A stretch of 6,402 nucleotides of DNA from Desulfobulbus sp. (GTDB lineage Bacteria > Desulfobacterota > Desulfobulbia > Desulfobulbales > Desulfobulbaceae): NCBI GenBank assembly GCA_028684915.1, contig JAQUEZ010000318.1, positions 1 through 6,402 on the forward strand, given 5' to 3'. A program made the position numbers and the translations under genes. Shown here one piece after another: positions 1 through 5,926 of this stretch. Under the pieces are notes generated by a model. It was not told the origin of the DNA. It was given only the letters and a program-made list of their open reading frames with translations, and ran no database searches. Within the stretch, counting starts at the first letter, position 1. Every line of letters starts with the position of its first letter.

Positions 1-127
1 AGGCCAGGTCTTCCTCGTTTCCGAGGAGATGGTCTCCCGCCCGACCCTGGAGTTGCTTGATGGGATATCCTTTGTCAAGTCACTGCTCTATCCCGACTAT
101 GCCCAGGAAGGCGTCTCCCGTTTATGA
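1..127 (+). CDS. 3' end of an unrecognised gene upstream of cbiA (partial)
   Basis: An open frame enters from the left edge (first whole codon at base 2) and ends at the TGA at 125-127, giving the last 41 residues of a protein. Its tail reads ...TLELLDGISFVKSLLYPD... and ends in GVSRL. I do not recognise the family: there is no metal-binding motif, no membrane segment and no obvious nucleotide-binding signature in what remains. The stop overlaps the ATG of cbiA in an ATGA arrangement, which is typical of translational coupling inside an operon, so this gene is likely co-expressed with the B12 genes and may act in the same pathway or in cobalt supply. That role is inferred from position only. 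That this is a real gene is supported by the continuous frame and the junction style; the function is unknown. Confidence 0.6.
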   Translation, partial: GQVFLVSEEMVSRPTLELLDGISFVKSLLYPDYAQEGVSRL

Positions 128-1464
128 ATTTCCCGGCCCTGCTCATCGCTGGCACCCACTCGGGCTGCGGCAAGACCACTCTCACCCTTGGTGTGATGGC
201 GGCTTTGGCGCGTCGCGGCTTGGCAGTGCAACCTTTCAAGTGCGGCCCGGATTTCATTGATCCGAGTCTGCACCGGATGGTCACCGGTCGCATCTCGCGC
301 AACCTGGATGTACGCATGTGCGGGGCAGAGTTTGTTCACCGGAGCTTCAACCGCAACGGTATGGGCTGCGACTGCGCGGTGGTCGAAGGCGTGATGGGGC
401 TGTTTGACGGCGGCGAGGGTTCGGCTGCACACTTGGCGAAAACGCTTGGGTTGCCGGTTGTGCTGGTGATCGATGTCCGCTCGGCAGCCGAAAGCGTAGC
501 CGCCGTGGCCCACGGCTTTGCCACCCTGGATCCCGGGCTACGGCTGGCCGGTATCATCTGTAACCGGGTCGGCTCGGACAAGCATCAACAGATGATTACC
601 GAGGCCATAGAGACCCACTGCACCCTGCCGATCATCGGTTTCCTCCCCCGCAACGAGGCGGTATCGATTCCCGCACGTCACCTCGGCCTGCACATGGGCG
701 AGGAGCATCCGCTCAAGGGCGAGGGGCTCGACCAGTTGGTCAGCCTGATCGAGCACAACATTGATCTGGATCGACTGATCAATATTGCCGCTCAACGCGC
801 AGCCTTGGCGGAAGAAGCGATAGTACCTCTGGTGCAACGCGGACCAGCGGTGCGCATCGGAGTGGCGAGGGATGCGGCCTTCTGTTTCTATTACGAGGAC
901 AACCTTGACCTGCTTAAAGAAGCCGGGGCCGAGTTGGTCTACTTCAGCCCCTTAACCGAGGCCGAGTTGCCCCCCGCGCTTGACGGACTCTACCTCGGCG
1001 GTGGCTATCCGGAACTGTATGCTCCGGCGTTGAGCGGCAATACTACATTGCGGGAGCAAATCCGTGGTTTAGCCGAATCGGGCCGACCGGTGTATGCGGA
1101 GTGCGGCGGTTTTATGTATCTCTGCGCCTCGATCACCGATCAGGCCGGGGCCAACTTCCCCATGGTCGGCCTCTACCCCTTCAGCGCCCGGATGCAACCC
1201 CGGCTGCGCAGCCTCGGCTACCGTCAGCCCATGGTAGAGCAGGACTGCCTGCTCGCCGCCCGTGGCACGGTGCTGCACGGTCATGAATTTCACTATTCCA
1301 CCATTGAGAATGCAGCAACCTTCCCCGCAGCCTACCATCTGGCCGACGGACGCAGTGAAGGATTTCTCCACCAGAATTCCCTGGCAGGCTATATTCATCT
1401 GCACTGGGGGCGGACGCCTGAAGCTGCGGCCCGCTTTGTCCAGGCCTGCCGCCAACCATCCTGA
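124..1464 (+). CDS. cbiA: Cobyrinate a,c-diamide synthase CbiA
   Basis: This 446-residue protein has the two-domain CbiA layout and the family's usual length. The N-terminal dethiobiotin-synthetase-like ATPase domain starts with a P-loop at residues 10-19 (GTHSGCGKTT) and has the family signature EGVMGLFDG at 88-96. The C-terminal class I glutamine amidotransferase domain carries the nucleophilic Cys327 in YAECGGFMYL, the GHEFHYS block near residues 386-391, and the C-terminal HLH of YIHLHW at 423-428, which supplies the catalytic His. Members of the family use ATP and glutamine to amidate the a and c side chains of cobyrinate in the cytoplasm. The related siroheme amidase (DsrN) and CfbB share the fold, but the neighbouring corrin genes favour CbiA. 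The ATG overlaps the preceding stop by 4 bases, with a purine-rich AGGAAGG at 105-111, which is rather far upstream. cbiC follows after 8 bases. Confidence 0.96.
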   Translation: MNFPALLIAGTHSGCGKTTLTLGVMAALARRGLAVQPFKCGPDFIDPSLHRMVTGRISRNLDVRMCGAEFVHRSFNRNGMGCDCAVVEGVMGLFDGGEGSAAHLAKTLGLPVVLVIDVRSAAESVAAVAHGFATLDPGLRLAGIICNRVGSDKHQQMITEAIETHCTLPIIGFLPRNEAVSIPARHLGLHMGEEHPLKGEGLDQLVSLIEHNIDLDRLINIAAQRAALAEEAIVPLVQRGPAVRIGVARDAAFCFYYEDNLDLLKEAGAELVYFSPLTEAELPPALDGLYLGGGYPELYAPALSGNTTLREQIRGLAESGRPVYAECGGFMYLCASITDQAGANFPMVGLYPFSARMQPRLRSLGYRQPMVEQDCLLAARGTVLHGHEFHYSTIENAATFPAAYHLADGRSEGFLHQNSLAGYIHLHWGRTPEAAARFVQACRQPS

Positions 1465-1467
1465 GAG
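1463..1467 (+). promoter_or_regulatory. Ribosome binding site of cbiC
   Basis: A GAGAG purine run overlaps the TGA stop of cbiA (1462-1464) and lies 5 bases before the cbiC ATG at 1473. It supports that start and suggests that ribosomes ending cbiA can reinitiate on cbiC. Confidence 0.55.
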
Positions 1468-1472
1468 CAACT

Positions 1473-2093
1473 ATGGTTACCCTGCAACAAATCGCGCCTA
1501 AAGAAATCGAGGCGGAAAGTTTTCGCATCATCGAACAGGAACTCGGCACCACCAGTTTTAGCCCGGAAGAGTTTGCTGTAGTCCGCCGCGCCATCCATGC
1601 TACCGGTGATTTCAGCTTTGCCGAGAATATCCGTTTTCACCCCCTAGCCATTACCGCTGGCATCAAGGCAATTCAAGCGGGCAAAAACATTCTCATCGAC
1701 GTCAACATGGGCGCAAGCGGCATCTCCAAAGTCTTGCTCAAACGCTTTGGCGGCAAGGTGATCTGTCGGATTGCGGAAGAACAAACCGTGACCAAGGCCA
1801 AGGCCGAGGGCACCACCCGTTCGGATGCGGCCATGACGCTGAGTACCGGCGACAATATCGGCATTGTGGTCGTGGGCAACGCTCCCACCGCCTTGCTCAA
1901 GGTGATGAAAATGATCGAGCAAGGCACGTTTGCCCCGGACCTGGTGATCGGCGTGCCGGTGGGATTCGTCAACGCCGCTGAATCCAAGGCGCTGTTGGCT
2001 GAAAAAGACTTTCCCTTTATCACCGCTCTGGGCCGCAAGGGGGGCACGCCAGTGGCGGTGGCCATGGTAAACGCCCTGCTGCGCCTGGCCTGA
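1473..2093 (+). CDS. cbiC: Cobalt-precorrin-8 methylmutase CbiC
   Basis: The 206-residue product is full length for the CbiC/CobH family (about 200-220 residues). In this family a histidine catalyses the 1,5 shift of the ring methyl group from C11 to C12, turning cobalt-precorrin-8 into cobyrinate. The matching residue is His42 in RRAIHATGDFSFAENIRFHP. Further family blocks are DVNMGASGISK (about residues 69-79), VGFVNAAES (163-171) and the C-terminal GRKGGTPVAVA (187-197). It is a soluble protein with no signal peptide. Its product is the substrate of CbiA encoded just upstream. The ATG start is supported by a GAGAG site 5 bases upstream, and cbiD follows after 7 bases. The anaerobic assignment (CbiC and not CobH) comes from the cbiD and cbiG neighbours. 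Confidence 0.96.
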   Translation: MVTLQQIAPKEIEAESFRIIEQELGTTSFSPEEFAVVRRAIHATGDFSFAENIRFHPLAITAGIKAIQAGKNILIDVNMGASGISKVLLKRFGGKVICRIAEEQTVTKAKAEGTTRSDAAMTLSTGDNIGIVVVGNAPTALLKVMKMIEQGTFAPDLVIGVPVGFVNAAESKALLAEKDFPFITALGRKGGTPVAVAMVNALLRLA

Positions 2094-2096
2094 GGA
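2092..2096 (+). promoter_or_regulatory. Ribosome binding site of cbiD
   Basis: A GAGGA motif begins inside the TGA stop of cbiC (2091-2093) and sits 4 bases before the cbiD ATG at 2101. It fixes that start and allows stop-restart coupling between cbiC and cbiD. Confidence 0.6.
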
Positions 2097-2100
2097 ACAG

Positions 2101-3189
2101 ATGCCCCCGACCACCAACAAGCCCCTGCGAAGTGGATTTACCACCGGCGCCTGTGCTGCAGCCGCAGCCAAGGCTGCGGTGGGTTGTCTGCTCGGCAGGG
2201 TGGAGGAAGCGGTTGAAATTCCCTTTCCCGACGGTACTCGCCACCGCTTTGCCCTCTGCCGAGTTGGGCGCCTGGAAAAGGAAGGGGCCATGGCCACTGT
2301 GGTCAAGGATGCAGGTGATGACCCGGATGTAACCAACGGTGCGGAGATCGGGGCCGAAGTCCACTGGCTTGCAGGACCGGAGCAGGAACCTATACAACTG
2401 GTTAACGGACCCGGTGTGGGCCGGGTGACGAAACCCGGTCTACCGGTGGCCGTTGGAGAGCCGGCCATCAACCCTGTGCCGCGAAAAATGATCCAAGAAG
2501 CGGTGGATGAGGCCCTGGCCGACTGGGGGAAGAAGGCACCGGCCATTGAAATTAAAATCTTTGTCCGGGACGGCGAGGTGCTGGCAGAAAAAACCCTAAA
2601 CCGGCGCTTGGGCATAATCGGCGGTTTATCGATCCTCGGGACCACCGGTATTGTTCGCCCTATTTCGGCCAAGGCCTGGACCGACACCATAGAAGCCTCG
2701 ATGCAGGTTGCGCGGGCAGTGGGCCTCGACGAGGTGATCCTGGCCACCGGGCGCACCTCTGAGGCTGCAGTGCAACGCCAACTCGGCCTCCCTGAAGAGG
2801 CACAGGTGATGATGGGCGATTACCTGCACTACGCCCTGGAGGCCGCCGGACGCCACGGCTTTACCCAGATCCACCTGGCTGAAATGTGGGCCAAACTAGT
2901 CAAGGCGGCCCTGGCTGTTCCCCAAACCCATGTGCGCAACGGGGCCTTGGAAACCCATCATGCTGCCGATCTGCTGGCAACCTTGGGGTTGGATGCGGCA
3001 ACGAGCAACCAGTTGCGCCAGGCCAATACCGCCCGTGAAATTTACGAGTACCTGATCAAGAACCAGCGCAGTGATCTCATTGCCGCTGTCAGTCAGCGGG
3101 CCAAGGCCCAGGCCGAACAGTGGTCGGGCCTGCCAGTGCGGGTCTACCTGGTGACCTCGGAAAAAGGAGTGGTACATGTCACGGATTGA
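2101..3189 (+). CDS. cbiD: Cobalt-precorrin-5B C1-methyltransferase CbiD
   Basis: The 362-residue protein matches the CbiD family in length and in its ordered motifs: LRSGFTTGACAAAA at residues 9-22, KDAGDDPDVTNGAEI from 69, NGPGVGRVTKPGLP at 102-115 followed by GEPAINPVPR at 119-128, and LGIIGGLSILGTTGIVRP at 170-187. CbiD transfers a methyl group from S-adenosylmethionine to C1 of cobalt-precorrin-5B, giving cobalt-precorrin-6A. It does not have the tetrapyrrole-methylase fold of CbiL or CbiF. It is a marker of the anaerobic pathway, because the aerobic route uses the unrelated CobF. The start is set by the GAGGA site 4 bases upstream. Its 3' end overlaps cbiET by 14 bases. A perfect small inverted repeat lies in its first 80 bases of coding sequence (listed separately). 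Confidence 0.97.
   Translation: MPPTTNKPLRSGFTTGACAAAAAKAAVGCLLGRVEEAVEIPFPDGTRHRFALCRVGRLEKEGAMATVVKDAGDDPDVTNGAEIGAEVHWLAGPEQEPIQLVNGPGVGRVTKPGLPVAVGEPAINPVPRKMIQEAVDEALADWGKKAPAIEIKIFVRDGEVLAEKTLNRRLGIIGGLSILGTTGIVRPISAKAWTDTIEASMQVARAVGLDEVILATGRTSEAAVQRQLGLPEEAQVMMGDYLHYALEAAGRHGFTQIHLAEMWAKLVKAALAVPQTHVRNGALETHHAADLLATLGLDAATSNQLRQANTAREIYEYLIKNQRSDLIAAVSQRAKAQAEQWSGLPVRVYLVTSEKGVVHVTD
2162..2179 (+). other. Perfect inverted repeat (possible mRNA hairpin) early in cbiD
   Basis: The arms CCGCAGCC and GGCTGCGG are exact reverse complements of 8 bases separated by AA. In RNA this would give a GC-rich stem of about 7 pairs with a four-base loop. It sits 61-78 bases after the start of cbiD in codons for the Ala-rich AAAAAKAAV stretch. 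No run of T follows, so it is not an intrinsic terminator. It may be a by-product of GC-rich alanine codons (GCA, GCC, GCG), and any effect on message stability or translation is conjecture. Confidence 0.4.
3164..3169 (+). promoter_or_regulatory. Strong Shine-Dalgarno of cbiET inside cbiD
   Basis: AAGGAG lies 6 bases before the ATG at 3176, within the last codons of cbiD. It is the best ribosome binding site in the window and decides the cbiET start, confirming that the 14-base overlap with cbiD is genuine. Confidence 0.75.
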
Positions 3190-4387
3190 ACTCATCGGGA
3201 TCAGCGGTCAGTCGCTAAGCAGTGAACAGTGGCCTATTTTACGACGCTGCTCCACCATTGTCACCTCCCGTCGCCACCGCCCGCTGGTAGCGGGGCTACT
3301 GCTCCCATTGATCGATATGACGCCGGTGCGCACTATGCTCTCTCGGTTGCGGGAGGCGCTCGAAGACGGCGATGTAGCGGTACTGGCCAGTGGCGATCCC
3401 CTCTTTTACGGTATCGGTAGCACCCTGATCGAGCAATTCGGCCCGGATCGCATCCGCATCCACCCGGCCATGTCGGCGGTACAACTCGCCTGTGCCCGCT
3501 TTTGTACCTCCTGGGATGATCTCACCCTGATGAGTGTACATGGTCGATCTATCCAGGATATCCCTGGCCGTATTCTCCAACACCCACGCGTGATGCTGTT
3601 TACCGACAATCATAACAGCCCGGATGCGATTGCCGCATGCCTGCTCGCCACCCTTCAGGCCTGTGATGACCAGGCCCGTATTGAGGCCCTGCACATTCGA
3701 GTCGCGGAAAATCTTGGCCTCTCTGAGGAACGGCTCACCATCGGCAGTCTGAGCGAGATAGCGAATCAACACTTTGCACCGCTGAACATGATGCTGATCG
3801 AACAGCCGCAGCAGTCCCGGTCACATATCTGCTTCGGCCTTGGGGACGACGAAATCCAGCACTCCCGGGGCCTAATCACCAAAAGTGAGGTCCGGGCGGC
3901 CACCCTGCACCAACTACGTCTACCCGCAGGCGGGGTGCTCTGGGATATCGGCGGCGGTTCGGGCTCCATTTCCCTGGAGGCGGCCCGCCTTTGCCCAGGA
4001 CTCTCGATCTACACCATTGAGAAAAAGGCCGAGGAGCAAGCCAATATCCAGGCCAACATTCGCACCTTTGGCACCTACACCATGCACCTGATCTGCGGCG
4101 AAGCCCCGGAGGCTCTGGCCGACTTACCCACCCCGGATCGCATCTTCATCGGCGGCAGCGGGAAACGCTTGCCCTCCATTCTTGAAGCAGCCGTGGGTCG
4201 TTTGCCCACAGGCGGTCGCATCGTGGTCAATGCCGTTCTCGAACAGACCCAAACCACCGCCCTGGCCTGCCTGCAGCAACTGGGCCTGGACGTGGCAAGC
4301 AGCACCCTGGCCGTAACCCGCCGCTCCTCAACCGACGGCGAACCCCGTGTGTTCAACCCCATAACCCTTATCACAGGCGACAAATGA
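3176..4387 (+). CDS. cbiET: CbiE-CbiT fusion: cobalt-precorrin C5- and C15-methyltransferase/decarboxylase
   Basis: The 403-residue protein joins two enzymes, like aerobic CobL. Residues about 1-205 form a CbiE tetrapyrrole methylase with the SAM-site motif ASGDPLFYGIG at 71-81. Residues about 225-403 form CbiT, a Rossmann-fold SAM methyltransferase with ITKSEVRA from 234, motif I DIGGGSGSISLE at 257-268, and a GSGKRLP block further on. The CbiT half methylates C15 and decarboxylates the C12 acetate of cobalt-precorrin-6B; the CbiE half methylates C5, together giving cobalt-precorrin-8, the substrate of CbiC. The fusion itself is common. One oddity is that the N-terminal glycine loop reads GISGQ where CbiE and CobL proteins usually have GIG followed by a small or acidic residue. 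The start follows a strong AAGGAG site. The stop overlaps cbiL as ATGA. The gene could also be named cobL, but the context is anaerobic. Confidence 0.95.
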   Translation: MSRIELIGISGQSLSSEQWPILRRCSTIVTSRRHRPLVAGLLLPLIDMTPVRTMLSRLREALEDGDVAVLASGDPLFYGIGSTLIEQFGPDRIRIHPAMSAVQLACARFCTSWDDLTLMSVHGRSIQDIPGRILQHPRVMLFTDNHNSPDAIAACLLATLQACDDQARIEALHIRVAENLGLSEERLTIGSLSEIANQHFAPLNMMLIEQPQQSRSHICFGLGDDEIQHSRGLITKSEVRAATLHQLRLPAGGVLWDIGGGSGSISLEAARLCPGLSIYTIEKKAEEQANIQANIRTFGTYTMHLICGEAPEALADLPTPDRIFIGGSGKRLPSILEAAVGRLPTGGRIVVNAVLEQTQTTALACLQQLGLDVASSTLAVTRRSSTDGEPRVFNPITLITGDK

Positions 4388-5172
4388 GCAGCGAACCTCT
4401 CTCAGCTACGACCGGCCACCTTTATCTGGTCGGAGTTGGCCCCGGCGACCCGGAACTGATGACCTACAAGGCGGTGCGAATTCTCAGCGAGGCCAAGATA
4501 TGGGCGGTGCCCACGGCCAAAGAAAACGGGCTGAGCAGTGCCCAAAAGATTGCGGGCCAGATGGTCCCGGACAACGGGCGCACTATCCTTTCGCTCTGTT
4601 TTCCGATGAAAAAAGTCTATCTCGGCCAGGAAACCGATAATCAGTTGCTCACTGCCTGGCGCAAATCAGCCGATGAGGTGATCTACCATCTCGACCGTGG
4701 CGAGGATGTCGCCTTCCCCACCCTGGGCGATGCCACCCTCTACTCCACCGCATTCTACCTCTTGGCCATGATCCAGGAACAGCGCCCTGGCGTTTCAGTA
4801 ACGGTAGTTCCCGGCATTACCGCCATGGCCGCCTGCGCCGCCTCTCAGTCCAGTCCGCTGGCCTTGGGCGATGATGTGCTCGCGGTGGTGCCTGCGGCCT
4901 TTGAAGACGATCGTTTACGCGGCATTCTCATGACCCTGGACGCGGTGGTCTTGATGAAGGTGCATAAGCGTATCGATGCCTTAATTGCCTTGCTCGAGGA
5001 ACTGGGCTTAACCGATTCAGCAGTGTTGATCGAACGCTCAGGGATGCCCGAGGAGCGAGTGTTTACCGATATCCGAGAGGCAAAGGGCCTTACACTGCAC
5101 TATTTTTCCACCATGGTCATCCGCAAAAAAAAGGTACAGGTATCCAATGGAATCCACGCAATTGCCGCCTGA
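4384..5172 (+). CDS. cbiL: Cobalt-factor II / precorrin-2 C20-methyltransferase CbiL
   Basis: This 262-residue member of the tetrapyrrole (corrin/porphyrin) methylase family has the N-terminal signature GVGPGDPELMTYKA from residue 17, the SAM-binding block PTLGDATLYST at 112-121 and VVPGITAMAACAAS from 141. The TLGDATLYST form, the DPELMT.KAVRIL start and the length (slightly above the usual 230-250) single out the C20 enzyme from the C11 and C17 paralogues. It methylates C20 of cobalt-sirohydrochlorin (cobalt-factor II), the first dedicated ring-contraction-branch methylation, in the cytoplasm. Its ATG overlaps the cbiET stop by 4 bases, with only a weak AGG at 4375-4377, so its translation probably depends on ribosomes finishing cbiET. 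Its 3' end overlaps cbiF by 26 bases and contains an A8 run (5125-5132) encoding part of RKKK. Confidence 0.94.
   Translation: MSSEPLSATTGHLYLVGVGPGDPELMTYKAVRILSEAKIWAVPTAKENGLSSAQKIAGQMVPDNGRTILSLCFPMKKVYLGQETDNQLLTAWRKSADEVIYHLDRGEDVAFPTLGDATLYSTAFYLLAMIQEQRPGVSVTVVPGITAMAACAASQSSPLALGDDVLAVVPAAFEDDRLRGILMTLDAVVLMKVHKRIDALIALLEELGLTDSAVLIERSGMPEERVFTDIREAKGLTLHYFSTMVIRKKKVQVSNGIHAIAA
5125..5132 (+). other. A8 homopolymer with A-AAA-AAG heptamer near the end of cbiL
   Basis: Eight consecutive A lie in the cbiL frame as codons CGC AAA AAA AAG (RKKK), ending 14 bases before the cbiF ATG. The in-frame heptamer A-AAA-AAG is the kind of slippery site used by E. coli dnaX. The same bases, with the following GG, also form an AAGG ribosome-binding-like sequence for cbiF. 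The tract stands out against the GC-rich background. Slippage has not been shown here. Confidence 0.5.
5131..5140 (+). promoter_or_regulatory. Purine-rich ribosome binding region of cbiF inside cbiL
   Basis: AAGG at 5131-5134 and AGG at 5138-5140 precede the cbiF ATG (5147), the latter at a 6-base spacing. They support initiation of cbiF inside the end of cbiL and so the 26-base overlap. Confidence 0.45.
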
Positions 5173-5926
5173 GTCCGGCCGTCATCCGGTTGTTTTTCTT
5201 GGTGCCGGTCCCGGTGACCCGGAACTGATCACCCTCAAGGGCCGCCGCCTACTGGATGAAGCCGATGTGGTGGTCTATGCCGGTAGTCTAGTCAACACCG
5301 CCCTGCTCGATGGCATCAAGGCCACCTGCCACGACTCCGCCACCCTTGACCTGGAAACGATCATGGAGTTGCTGGCCCAGGCCTACCGGCGTGGACTGCG
5401 GGTGGTACGGCTGCACACCGGCGACCCGGCAATCTACGGTGCCATCCGCGAACAGATGCAGTGGCTCGATGCGCGTTACATTCCCTATACAGTGGTCCCG
5501 GGAGTGAGTTCCGCCTTTGCCAGTGCCGCTGCGCTCCAGGTCGAGCTGACCGTACCCGAGGTCACCCAGACGGTGATCTTCACTCGCCAGGCCGGGCGCA
5601 CTCCGGTCCCGGAACGGGAATCCCTGCGCAACCTGGCCCGTGCCCAGGCGAGTATGTGCATCTTCCTCAGCGTTTCCCTGATCGCCACCGTGGTCGCGGA
5701 TTTGATTGCAGGCGGGTATCCATCGTCTACACCCATTGCCGTGGTCGAAAAGGCCAGTTGGCCTGAGCAGCAGATCGTTCGCGGCACGCTTGCCGATATT
5801 GCCGAGACAATCAAAAATTCACCGATCCGCAAAACGGCAATGATCGTCGTCGGCCCGGCCCTTGCCCAGGAGAGTACTATCGCCTCCAAACTCTACGATG
5901 CCGCATTCAGCCACGAGTACCGGTAA
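5147..5926 (+). CDS. cbiF: Cobalt-precorrin-4 C11-methyltransferase CbiF
   Basis: The 259-residue product is full length for CbiF/CobM. It has the tetrapyrrole methylase N-terminal signature GAGPGDPELITLKG at residues 19-32, then DVVVYAGSLVN, the SAM-site block HTGDPAIYG at 90-98, VVPGVSSAFASAAAL, and PEVTQTVIFTRQAGRTPVPE from 137, which is diagnostic for the C11 enzyme. It uses S-adenosylmethionine to methylate C11 of cobalt-precorrin-4, giving cobalt-precorrin-5A, the substrate of CbiG encoded immediately after. It is cytoplasmic and lacks a signal peptide. The ATG at 5147 gives 18 residues before the fold core, somewhat long but backed by an AGG 6 bases upstream. It is paralogous to the adjacent cbiL and shares an exact 14-base stretch at the signature motif. 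The stop is TAA at 5924-5926, probably overlapped by cbiG. Confidence 0.96.
   Translation: MESTQLPPESGRHPVVFLGAGPGDPELITLKGRRLLDEADVVVYAGSLVNTALLDGIKATCHDSATLDLETIMELLAQAYRRGLRVVRLHTGDPAIYGAIREQMQWLDARYIPYTVVPGVSSAFASAAALQVELTVPEVTQTVIFTRQAGRTPVPERESLRNLARAQASMCIFLSVSLIATVVADLIAGGYPSSTPIAVVEKASWPEQQIVRGTLADIAETIKNSPIRKTAMIVVGPALAQESTIASKLYDAAFSHEYR

Noticed and set aside
124..1464. Siroheme amidase (DsrN) or CfbB identity for the CbiA-type gene
   Set aside because: The fold is shared, but the gene is embedded among seven corrin-ring genes and no dsr or coenzyme F430 gene is visible, so cobyrinate a,c-diamide synthase is the simpler reading.
1793..1810. Short tandem AAGGCC repeat
   Set aside because: Only about two copies, encoding Lys-Ala codons in cbiC (TKAKAEG); too short to be more than codon coincidence.
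2162..2179. Intrinsic terminator at the cbiD hairpin
   Set aside because: The stem is good but no T-run follows, and it lies inside a conserved reading frame with further operon genes downstream.
2293..2299. GCCACTG, resembling the core of the B12-box of cobalamin riboswitches
   Set aside because: It is inside the cbiD coding region (in the conserved stretch before KDAGDDPD), and no other riboswitch elements surround it. A B12 riboswitch, if present, would be expected upstream of the operon, outside the window.
1644..2756. A 370-codon open frame on the minus strand across cbiC and cbiD
   Set aside because: It lies opposite two clearly conserved genes, is low in complexity and rich in Ser, Pro, Arg and Thr, and shows no recognisable domain. 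Long antisense frames of this type are a by-product of GC-biased third codon positions.
3296..3772. A 158-codon minus-strand frame opposite the CbiE domain
   Set aside because: It is a shadow of cbiET with no family resemblance and no separate ribosome site noted; the forward gene has conserved motifs throughout.
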